Position numbers and translations under genes: made by a program
DNA from: Streptomyces sp. NBC_00670
Lineage (GTDB): Bacteria > Actinomycetota > Actinomycetes > Streptomycetales > Streptomycetaceae
Assembly (NCBI RefSeq): GCF_036226765.1
Contig: NZ_CP109017.1
Coordinates: 1,302,001-1,366,000, forward strand
Length of the DNA stretch: 64,000 bases
Reading direction: 5' to 3'
Shown: piece after piece, positions 42,299-49,429 of the stretch
How the letters are laid out: each line of letters opens with the position of its first letter
Position numbering within the stretch: the stretch's first letter is position 1
The notes under the pieces: model-generated
Seen by the model: the letters and a program-made list of their open reading frames with translations, nothing else
What the model was told of the DNA's origin: nothing
Databases searched by the model: none

Positions 42299-42476
42299 GT
42301 TCGCGCCTGCGGTGCGCTTTCACGCGGCGCCGCGTCGGAGGTGTCCGTCCTCGGTCTGGCGCGGAATCGGTTGGCGGGGAGGGAGCCGGTGGGGACGCGC
42401 CATCCGCTGCGGGCGGACACCCCCGCCCCGGCCCCTTCCGTGCGTGTGCGGCCGCGCGTGCGTCGCGGCCGCGTTC

Positions 42477-43025
42477 CTACGCCGTCGGCCAGGCGTCCGC
42501 CAGCATCTTGCGGGTGTCCGCCAGGAGCTGCGGCAGTACCCGGGTGTGGCCGACCACCGGCATGAAGTTCGTGTCGCCGCCCCAGCGGGGGACGATGTGC
42601 TGGTGCAGGTGGGCGGCGATGCCCGCGCCGGCGACGGCGCCCTGGTTCATGCCGATGTTGAAGCCCTGGGCCCCGGAGGCCGTGCGCAGGGCCGTCATGG
42701 CCTGCTTGGTCAGCTCGCCCAGTTCGGCGGTCTCGGCGGGAGTGAGGTCGGTGTAGTCGGCCACGTGGCGGTACGGGACCGTCATCAGATGGCCGCCGTT
42801 GTACGGGTACAGGTTCAGCACCGCGTAGACCTGCTCGCCGCGCCTGATGACGAGCCCGTCCTCGTCGGACTTGGCCGGGATCGAGCAGAAGGGACAGCCG
42901 TCGCCCGATCCGGGACCGGTCGGCTTGTTCTCGCCCTGGATGTAGGCCATCCGGTGGGGTGTCCACAGTCGCTGGAAGGCGTCCTGGGTGCCCACTCCGA
43001 TCTGCTGCTCCGGCTCACTCGTCAT
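42477..43025 (-). CDS. HIT-family nucleotide hydrolase/phosphorylase with Cys pair
   Basis: 182 residues from ATG at 43025; another in-frame ATG at 43037 is possible. The histidine triad AAHLHQHIVPRW (His139-141-143) is complete, and CPFC at 44-47 suggests a zinc site as in Ap4A phosphorylase/GalT-like HIT proteins. The actinobacterial gene order thrS-HIT-pgsA-patA-pimA is partly kept, with a channel gene and others in between. The likely substrate is a dinucleoside polyphosphate or AMP derivative; sequence alone does not decide. Confidence 0.9.
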   Translation of the reverse strand: MTSEPEQQIGVGTQDAFQRLWTPHRMAYIQGENKPTGPGSGDGCPFCSIPAKSDEDGLVIRRGEQVYAVLNLYPYNGGHLMTVPYRHVADYTDLTPAETAELGELTKQAMTALRTASGAQGFNIGMNQGAVAGAGIAAHLHQHIVPRWGGDTNFMPVVGHTRVLPQLLADTRKMLADAWPTA

Positions 43026-43104
43026 ACTGTGCAGCATATGGCGTCGCCCGTCGGGGGCGTGTCGCCGGGGCGCCGGGAAGGCGGTCCCGGGCGAAGCTGG
43101 GCAT

Positions 43105-43752
43105 GTGCGGGATGACAGTCGTACGGACAGGTGGGAGCGGCGCAGCGAGGTGCCGCTCGGTGTCGCGTCGCTGTTGTACCTCGGGGCGTATGCCGTGCAT
43201 GTGCTCGGGCCGGGGCTGCCGGTGGTCGTGCATGTGGTGTGTCTGACGGTCACCTGTGCGACGTGGGCCCTGTTCGTCGTCGACTATCTGGTGCGCTGGG
43301 GGCTGGGCGGCTGGGGTGCGCGGTTCGTGCGGCGGCGCTGGGTGGACACGGTGGTCGTGGTGCTGCCCCTGCTGCGGCCCTTGCGGGTGGTGCGGTTCTA
43401 CGAGGCCGTGCAGCGGCGGCACGGGCGGCCGCGGCTCTCGTTGCACGCGCGGGTGATGCTGTACGCCGGGCTGTCGGCGGGGCTGCTGGGGTTCGCGGCG
43501 TCGCTGGCCGTCTACCACCACGAGCGGACGGCTCCGCACGCCACGATCCGGACGTTCGGGGACTCGGTGTGGTGGGCCTGTTCGACGCTGGCCACGGTGG
43601 GGTACGGCGATGTGGCGCCGGTGACGGTGGTGGGGCGGCTGATCGCCGTGGGGCTGATGGGATGCGGGCTCGCGCTGCTGGGCGCGGTGACCGGTTCCTT
43701 CTCCTCGTGGCTCGTGCAGACGTTCGCCCGGGGGGAGCCGCCGGAGAGCTGA
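43105..43752 (+). CDS. Two-pore-helix potassium channel family protein
   Basis: About 215 residues from a GTG at 43105; the exact start is uncertain because an open frame continues upstream. Hydrophobic segments (VASLLYLGAYAVHVLGPGLP, VVHVVCLTVTCATWALFVVD) precede a basic voltage-sensor-like stretch (VRRRWVDTVVVVLPLLRPLR) and the pore: SVWWACSTLATVGYGDVAPV with the selectivity filter TVGYGD, then an inner helix (LIAVGLMGCGLALLGAVTGS). It is a short KvAP-like channel with no C-terminal RCK domain. It is divergent from the HIT gene and convergent with thrS. Confidence 0.9.
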   Translation: MRDDSRTDRWERRSEVPLGVASLLYLGAYAVHVLGPGLPVVVHVVCLTVTCATWALFVVDYLVRWGLGGWGARFVRRRWVDTVVVVLPLLRPLRVVRFYEAVQRRHGRPRLSLHARVMLYAGLSAGLLGFAASLAVYHHERTAPHATIRTFGDSVWWACSTLATVGYGDVAPVTVVGRLIAVGLMGCGLALLGAVTGSFSSWLVQTFARGEPPES

Positions 43753-43773
43753 GCTCTCCGGGGGCTCTTCGCG

Positions 43774-45750
43774 TCAGACCTGTACGCGGTCCTCGACCGT
43801 CTTGGCGATCTTGGCGATCGCCTCGTCGAACGGGATGCCGTTCTCCTGCGACCCGTCGCGGTAGCGGAAGGAGACCGTGCCGGCATTCATGTCGTCGTCG
43901 CCGACGATCACCATGAACGGCACCTTCTGCTTCTGGGCGTTGCGGATCTTCTTCTGCATGCGGTCCGAGGAGGAGTCGACCTCGACGCGCAGGCCCTTCT
44001 TCTTCGCGGCCGCGGCGAACCTGTGCAGGTAGTCCACGTGTCCGTCGCCGATCGGGATGCCGATCGCCTGCACCGGCGCCAGCCACGCCGGGAACGCGCC
44101 CGCGTAGTGCTCCAGGAGGACGGCGAAGAAGCGTTCGATGGAGCCGAAGAGCGCGCGGTGGATCATGACCGGGCGCTGCTTGGTGCCGTCGGCGGACGTG
44201 TACTCCAGGTCGAACCGCTCGGGCAGATTGAAGTCGAGCTGGACCGTCGACATCTGCCAGGTGCGGCCGATCGCGTCCTTGGCCTGGACGGAGATCTTGG
44301 GGCCGTAGAAGGCGGCGCCGCCCGGGTCCGGGACCAGCGGGAGGCCCTGCTTCTCGGCGACCTGGCGCAGCGTCTCGGTGGCCTCTTCCCACGCCTCGTC
44401 GGAGCCGACGAACTTCTCCGGGTCCTTGGTGGACAGCTCCAGGTAGAAGTCGGTCAGGCCGTAGTCGCGCAGCAGGTTCAGGACGAAGGTGAGCGTCTTG
44501 TCGAGCTCCTCGGCCATCTGCTCGCGGGTGCAGTAGATGTGCGCGTCGTCCTGCGTGAAGCCGCGGGCCCGGGTCAGGCCGTGCACGACGCCCGACTTCT
44601 CGTAGCGGTAGACCGTGCCGAACTCGAACAGCCGCAGGGGCAGTTCGCGGTAGGAGCGGCCGCGCGCGTCGAAGATCAGGTTGTGCATCGGGCAGTTCAT
44701 GGGCTTGAGGTAGTAGTCCACGCCCTCGTCGAGCTGCATGGGCGGGTACATGCCGTCGGCGTACCAGTCCAGGTGGCCCGAGGTCTCGAAGAGCTTCCCC
44801 TTCGTCGCGTGCGGCGTGTAGACGAACTCGTAGCCCTCCTCCTCGTGGCGGCGGCGCGAGTAGTCCTCCATCACGCGGCGGACGATGCCGCCCTTGGGGT
44901 GGAAGACGGCGAGGCCGGAGCCGATCTGCTCGGGGATGGAGAAGAGGTCGAGCTCGTTGCCCAGCTTGCGGTGGTCGCGCTTCTCGGCCTCGGCGAGGAA
45001 CTCCAGGTGCGCCTTGAGTTCGTCCTTGGACGGCCAGGCGGTGCCGTAGATGCGCTGGAGCATCGGGTTCTTCTCGCTGCCGCGCCAGTAGGCGGCCGCG
45101 TTGCGCATCAGTTTGAATGCCGGGATGAGGCGGGTGGTGGGCAGGTGGGGGCCTCGGCAGAGGTCCTTCCAGCACAGTTCGCCGGTCTTGGCGTCCAGGT
45201 TGTCGTAGATCGTCAGCTCGCCGGCGCCGACCTCGACGTCCGCGCCGTCCTCGGAGGATGCGGAGCCCTTGAGGCCGATCAGTTCCAGCTTGTACGGCTC
45301 CGAGGCGAGCTCGGCGCGGGCCTCCTCGTCGCTGACCACGCGGCGGGAGAACCTCTGGCCCCGCTTCTGGATCTCCTGCATCTTCTTCTCGACGGCCTTG
45401 AGGTCCTCGGGCGTGAACGGCTTCTCGACGTCGAAGTCGTAGTAGAAGCCGTCCTTGACCGGCGGGCCGATGCCCAGCTTGGCCTCGGGGAACAGCTCCT
45501 GCACGGCCTGGGCCATGACGTGCGCGGTGGAGTGGCGCAGGATGTTCAGGCCGTCCTCGGAGGTGAGCTCGACGGGCTCGATCTCCTCGCCGTCGCGCAC
45601 CTCGTACGCGAGGTCCCTGAGCCGGCCGCCCACGCGGGCGGCGATCACCGAGCGCTCGCCGGGGAAGAGGTCGGCGGCCGTCGTGCCCGTCGTGACCGTC
45701 CGCTCTTCCCGCTCGGAATCGCGTTGGATGATCACACGGACGTCTGACAC
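43774..45750 (-). CDS. thrS: Threonyl-tRNA synthetase
   Basis: 658 residues from GTG at 45750 with AGGAGAG upstream. TGS domain at the N-terminus ([20 protein letters not shown]), the editing domain with [11 protein letters not shown], and the class II core ([40 protein letters not shown]). The C-terminal anticodon-binding domain follows ([20 protein letters not shown]). It is full length. The leader contains a strong hairpin with anti-ribosome-binding-site potential, described separately. I find no T-box signature. Confidence 0.98.
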   Translation of the reverse strand: MSDVRVIIQRDSEREERTVTTGTTAADLFPGERSVIAARVGGRLRDLAYEVRDGEEIEPVELTSEDGLNILRHSTAHVMAQAVQELFPEAKLGIGPPVKDGFYYDFDVEKPFTPEDLKAVEKKMQEIQKRGQRFSRRVVSDEEARAELASEPYKLELIGLKGSASSEDGADVEVGAGELTIYDNLDAKTGELCWKDLCRGPHLPTTRLIPAFKLMRNAAAYWRGSEKNPMLQRIYGTAWPSKDELKAHLEFLAEAEKRDHRKLGNELDLFSIPEQIGSGLAVFHPKGGIVRRVMEDYSRRRHEEEGYEFVYTPHATKGKLFETSGHLDWYADGMYPPMQLDEGVDYYLKPMNCPMHNLIFDARGRSYRELPLRLFEFGTVYRYEKSGVVHGLTRARGFTQDDAHIYCTREQMAEELDKTLTFVLNLLRDYGLTDFYLELSTKDPEKFVGSDEAWEEATETLRQVAEKQGLPLVPDPGGAAFYGPKISVQAKDAIGRTWQMSTVQLDFNLPERFDLEYTSADGTKQRPVMIHRALFGSIERFFAVLLEHYAGAFPAWLAPVQAIGIPIGDGHVDYLHRFAAAAKKKGLRVEVDSSSDRMQKKIRNAQKQKVPFMVIVGDDDMNAGTVSFRYRDGSQENGIPFDEAIAKIAKTVEDRVQV

Positions 45751-45754
45751 CGGT

Positions 45755-45817
45755 CTCTCCTGACTGAAGGGCTTCTCGCGCTGATGCGGAGGAGCATCGC
45801 GTTGCCATGCTCCTCCG
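45755..45817 (-). promoter_or_regulatory. thrS leader hairpin that could sequester the ribosome-binding site
   Basis: On the minus strand an 11-bp stem pairs CGGAGGAGCAT (45817-45807) with ATGCTCCTCCG (45797-45787) across a nine-base loop. The CTCCT in the 3' arm is also complementary to the thrS ribosome-binding site AGGAG (45761-45757). Two exclusive foldings are therefore possible, one leaving the ribosome site free. The remainder of the 364-bp gap up to 46114 shows no gene. Confidence 0.45.
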
Positions 45818-46114
45818 GTGCGATCCTACCGAGCCCCGGGGGTCCACCGCGAAACGGTTACGGCGGGGGCCGCGCCGGGCGGCGGGCGGGGCGCGGTGGG
45901 TGCGGTGCCGGAGGGAGGGGGCCGGCGGGGCCGGGAGGGTGGCGTGTGCGCGGGCGAGGCGCAAGGGGCGTCCGGGGTGGGTGATTTCCTGTTCCGGGTC
46001 GTTGAACTGCAAAGGCTCCTGCCCGTGTTGGTCTCTTCCGGCGTACGGGGCAAACGGCCCGGGTATCACCGAACCGGACATCAGTTGCCGCGGGTGGGCG
46101 AGGAGTTGGTGCGG

Positions 46115-46843
46115 GTGGCGGGCTGGTACGAGGGGCCGTTGGCGGCCTTCGACACCGAGACGACGGGTGTGGACGTCGAGAGTGACCGGATCGTGTCGGC
46201 CGCGGTGGTGGTGCAGGAGGCGTCGGGTGCCCGGCCGCGACTGCGGCGGTGGCTGGTGAATCCGGGGGTGCCGGTGCCCGCGGCGGCCACGGCCGTGCAC
46301 GGGCTGGGCGAGGAGCAGCTGCGGCGCAACGGGCGGTGGCCCGCGCCGGTGATGCGGGAGATGGCCGACGAGCTGCAGTTCCTGGCCGCGGCCGGGCGAC
46401 CGCTGGTGGTGCTGAACGCGCCGTTCGGCCTGACGCTGCTCGACCGGGAGCTGCGCCGGCACCGGGCCTCGTCGCTGGACCGGTGGTTCGCCGCGTCGGC
46501 GCCGTTGCGGGTCCTTGATCCGCGGGTGCTGGACAAGCAGCTGGACCGCTACCGCAAGGGCCACCGCACGCTGGCGGATCTGTGCGCGCACTACGAGGTG
46601 ACGGTGGAGGGGGCGCACGACGCGGCGGCCGACGCCCTCGCCGCGCTGGAGGTGGTACGGGCGCTGGGGCGCCGTTTCGCCACGCGGCTGGAGCGGCTCA
46701 GTCCCGCGGAGCTGCACACCTTGCAGGGCGGCTGGCACGCGGCGCAGGCGCGGGGGCTGCAGGCGTGGTTCGCCCGGACGGGGTCCGAGGAGTGGGCGGA
46801 TCCGGCGTGGCCGTTGCGGCGGGACCTGCCTGCGGCGGCGTAG
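46115..46843 (+). CDS. DEDDh-type 3'-5' exonuclease-like protein lacking one catalytic Asp
   Basis: 242 residues from GTG at 46115, chosen because GAGGAG lies nine bases upstream; longer readings exist. The Exo I motif AFDTETTGVD (Asp13, Glu15) and Exo III region VEGAHDAAADALAAL (His, Asp) are intact. The Exo II motif, normally NAPFD, reads LNAPFGLTLLDREL. The Asp is Gly105, a single-base change from GAC to GGC at 46427-46429. Such proteins resemble DnaQ epsilon/oligoribonuclease-type nucleases. Activity is doubtful unless Asp111 (LLDRE) substitutes. It is divergent from thrS. Confidence 0.85.
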   Translation: MAGWYEGPLAAFDTETTGVDVESDRIVSAAVVVQEASGARPRLRRWLVNPGVPVPAAATAVHGLGEEQLRRNGRWPAPVMREMADELQFLAAAGRPLVVLNAPFGLTLLDRELRRHRASSLDRWFAASAPLRVLDPRVLDKQLDRYRKGHRTLADLCAHYEVTVEGAHDAAADALAALEVVRALGRRFATRLERLSPAELHTLQGGWHAAQARGLQAWFARTGSEEWADPAWPLRRDLPAAA

Positions 46844-46866
46844 GACACCACGCCGCCGCAGGCGGG

Positions 46867-48714
46867 TCACCAGGAGCCGCCGCCTCCGCCCCCGTCCCCG
46901 CCGCCCACGTCCGACCCGCCGCCGAAGCCGCCCCCGCCGCCTCCGCCACCGCTGCTGGACGAGGACGACGGCGGCGGGGCGCTGGACAGCGAGGAGGCGG
47001 TGATCAGGCCCAGGGCGTAGCCGGGCAGGAAGTTCGAGGTGCGGGAGGAGCCGCCCGCGGTGGCGGCCTGCGGCTCGGCGATGTGCTGCCACTCGTCCGC
47101 CATGCCCAGGGCCACCGCCCAGGCGGTGTGCACCGCGAGGTGTCCGTCGTCCGGGTCCGCCGGTTCCCGGCGGGCGGAGGGGTCCGCGAGGTGGCGCCGG
47201 AACGCCTCGACGCGGAGCCAGAGTTCGGAGCCGCGCGGGCTGCGGCTGCGCAGTTCCCAGGACCGCAGCCACAGCGCGAAGCCGGCGCCGACGGCGAGCA
47301 GGCCCGGCAGGAGGACGTACCAGCCGGAGGAGTGCCGGCCGCCGAGCAGATAGGCCCCGACGGCCGCCAGGACGAAGCCGAGCGGAGTGGCGACGATACC
47401 GGCGGTGCGTGCGACCTCGGCGAGGCGGGTGGTTCTCCCGTCCCAGAGGTCGCTGGTGCGCTGCCAGTCGAACAACTCACGGGAGAGTCGCTGCCAGCCC
47501 GATGTGAAGACCTGGTCCCGGGTGCCCAGCATGAACGCGGTGCGTCCGCCGAAAATGCCGTCGAGGAGGCTGTCGACGAGCGGGTCGTCCGCGGGGGCGG
47601 TCCGTTCCCGGCGGATCAGCCAGGGTCGCTGCGGGTCGCCCGTGATGGTGAGGTGTCCGTCGGCCGCGAGACCGAACAGCCAGGCCACCTGGTGGTGTTT
47701 CTCGACGCGTTCGGCGAGCAGGATGCCGCCCTGGGCCGGGGTGATGCCCTCCGGGGGCACGGAGGACGGGGTGAGCCGGGCGGCGAGCCGTTCCAGGGAG
47801 ACCCGCCGCACCCGGCCGGGCGTGCCGTCGGGCGACTCGCGGACGATGCGGTCGCGGCCGAGGAACTTCAGCGCGAGGACGGTGCCGATTGCGAGGCCCA
47901 GGGTGAGGACGAACGCCAGCGAGGCCAGCCAGAAGGAGCCGTGCGCGGAGGTGCCGACGGCCGCCCCGGAGGGTGCCGCGGGCAGGGCGGGGCCGCCCCC
48001 GGTCAGTTCCGCTCCGTTCGTGGCGTAGAGGGTGACGCCCTCATGCCCCGTGAGCCGGTCGAGGGCGATGTCGATTCCGCCCGGTCCGGTGGCGCGGGCG
48101 GTGCAGGGGTCCTCGGAGCCGTTGGAGCCGTGCACACAGCGTGTGGGGGTGAGCCGGTACGGCGCCACGACGTGGATGTCGACGTTGGCGCGGTCGACCT
48201 GCCATCCGGTGCCGACGGCGTCCCAGGCGATCTTGCCCCGCTTCACGACGTCCGTGAGCGTGTACTGGACGCGGTAGCGGTGCAGGCCGGTCACGGAGCC
48301 GTCCGGGTCGCCCACCTTGATCCGCTCGGCGAGCTCCCGTTGGCCGTCGGGCTTCTGGTAGTAGTCGCCCACGTCGAACTCCCACGGGACCCGGTGGCCG
48401 TCCATGGTGACGGCGACCTTGGCCGTGTCCTCGGAGAGGTCGGGTATGTCGCGGTAGATGCCGTGCCGGGTGGTGTCGGGCGAGCCGAAGTCGTAGTCGA
48501 TCACCTCGGTGACGCGCATGCTGCCGTCGGTGCGGACCTCGGCGCCGACCCACAGGGTGGTGACGCGCTCCGCGTTCCCGGTCGCGCGGAACAGCGCGAC
48601 GACGCCGGCGAGCAGCAGGACGAGGAAGAAGGTCTTGACCCAGGTGAAGCGCCTGCGTCTGCGGGCCGGCGTCCGCATCCGTCCCGTCGTCCTGGTGCCG
48701 TGCACAGTGCTCAT
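46867..48714 (-). CDS. DUF2207 membrane protein with Gly/Ser-rich tail
   Basis: 615 residues from ATG at 48714 with AGGGGGG upstream. One membrane helix near the N-terminus (FTWVKTFFLVLLLAGVVALF) and an extracytoplasmic domain (VGAEVRTDGSMRVTEVIDYD, DTTRHGIYRDIPDL) typical of DUF2207. A membrane helix (FWLASLAFVLTLGLAIGTVL), a cytosolic winged-helix-like region and two more helices (VATPLGFVLAAVGAYLLG, WYVLLPGLLAVGAGFALWL) follow. The tail is a Ser run followed by Gly-rich sequence. Function unknown. It is convergent with the exonuclease gene; a terminator separates it from the tRNA upstream. Confidence 0.9.
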   Translation of the reverse strand: MSTVHGTRTTGRMRTPARRRRRFTWVKTFFLVLLLAGVVALFRATGNAERVTTLWVGAEVRTDGSMRVTEVIDYDFGSPDTTRHGIYRDIPDLSEDTAKVAVTMDGHRVPWEFDVGDYYQKPDGQRELAERIKVGDPDGSVTGLHRYRVQYTLTDVVKRGKIAWDAVGTGWQVDRANVDIHVVAPYRLTPTRCVHGSNGSEDPCTARATGPGGIDIALDRLTGHEGVTLYATNGAELTGGGPALPAAPSGAAVGTSAHGSFWLASLAFVLTLGLAIGTVLALKFLGRDRIVRESPDGTPGRVRRVSLERLAARLTPSSVPPEGITPAQGGILLAERVEKHHQVAWLFGLAADGHLTITGDPQRPWLIRRERTAPADDPLVDSLLDGIFGGRTAFMLGTRDQVFTSGWQRLSRELFDWQRTSDLWDGRTTRLAEVARTAGIVATPLGFVLAAVGAYLLGGRHSSGWYVLLPGLLAVGAGFALWLRSWELRSRSPRGSELWLRVEAFRRHLADPSARREPADPDDGHLAVHTAWAVALGMADEWQHIAEPQAATAGGSSRTSNFLPGYALGLITASSLSSAPPPSSSSSSGGGGGGGGFGGGSDVGGGDGGGGGGSW

Positions 48715-48793
48715 GAGAAACCCCCCTGCGATCGCGGGGGCCTCCCCTGCCCCCGCCAAGATCATGAGGGTAACCCGGCCGGAAGAAGACGGT

Positions 48794-48825
48794 AAGGGCC
48801 GGGCCGCGACGGCGGCCCGGCCCTT
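48794..48825 (-). terminator. Terminator after tRNA-Val (first copy)
   Basis: A 14-bp perfect stem around a four-base loop (GGGCCGGGCCGC pairing GCGGCCCGGCCC, extended by A-T pairs). It starts seven bases beyond the tRNA 3' end. It isolates tRNA transcription from the DUF2207 gene. Confidence 0.8.
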
Positions 48826-48831
48826 TGCCGG

Positions 48832-48903
48832 TGGGCGATACTGGGTTCGAACCAGTGACCTCTTCGGTGTGAACGAAGCGCTCTCCCGCTGAGCTAATCG
48901 CCC
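48832..48903 (-). tRNA. tRNA-Val (CAC)
   Basis: 72 nt cloverleaf without encoded CCA. Acceptor GGGCGAT pairs ATCGCCC, D-arm AGCTCAGCGGGAGAGC, anticodon stem CTTCG/CGAAG with loop TTCACAC giving anticodon CAC (reads GUG), and T-arm CTGGTTCGAACCCAG. Identical to the copy at 56388-56459. Confidence 0.97.
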
Positions 48904-48942
48904 GGGAACGCAGTGAACAATACAGGTCCCCGTGCGTTTCGT

Positions 48943-49401
48943 TCAAACCGCTTGGCGGCCGCCGTCGAGGTACGCGAGGAGGCCGCGTCGTCCGGCCCGC
49001 ATCATCAGCCGGTGGTTGGCGAGGAACACCGGGCGTCCGGGCACGGCGAACCGCCTGAGCAGGGCCTTGTGCACCTCGACCACCTGGTCGTAACGGGCCA
49101 GGGTGCCGGCGCCCTCGGCGGTCACCGTCCAGCGGGCCCAGCCGTCGATGTCGCCGGTCATGGCCGTCTGCAGGACGCCTGCCGCACGGTCGCGCCGTAC
49201 GGCGTGGGCGGTGAACGTGAGGTCGTAGGGCAGGACGGAGCGGATGCGCAGGACTCCGCTCGTGTCGTCGCGACGGGTGACCTCGCGGACCTGGGGCCAC
49301 CAGCGGGGGTAGTCCTCGACCCGTTCGAGGACCTCGTACGCGGTGCCCGGCGGTACGGGCAGGGGCCACAGACTGCGGAAGCGGTACCGGGTCCAGTCCA
49401 T
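48943..49401 (-). CDS. SRPBCC-fold (polyketide cyclase/START-like) protein
   Basis: 152 residues. The pattern is an N-terminal strand, then WPLPVPPGTAYEVLERVEDY with PRWWPQVREV and strands RIRSVLPYDLTFTAHAVRRD and WARWTVTAEGAGTLARYDQV. A final long helix (FLANHRLMMRAGRRGLLAYL) completes the SRPBCC/START type with a hydrophobic cavity. The ligand is unknown. It lies 28 bases after the lyase gene and is probably the last gene of that operon, although it could be older core DNA. Confidence 0.88.
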   Translation of the reverse strand: MDWTRYRFRSLWPLPVPPGTAYEVLERVEDYPRWWPQVREVTRRDDTSGVLRIRSVLPYDLTFTAHAVRRDRAAGVLQTAMTGDIDGWARWTVTAEGAGTLARYDQVVEVHKALLRRFAVPGRPVFLANHRLMMRAGRRGLLAYLDGGRQAV

Positions 49402-49429
49402 GGGGGCAGTCTGCCCGCACCGGGGTGGT

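Noticed and set aside
42054..42323. Arg/His-rich periodic protein encoded in the 42-bp repeat
   Set aside because: The periodic peptide follows from the repeat being a multiple of three in length; no ribosome site, start context or domain supports it.
45751..46114. T-box riboswitch for thrS
   Set aside because: The conserved GGTGG-type T-box sequence and specifier arrangement are not found on the minus strand; only a hairpin with anti-SD potential is seen.
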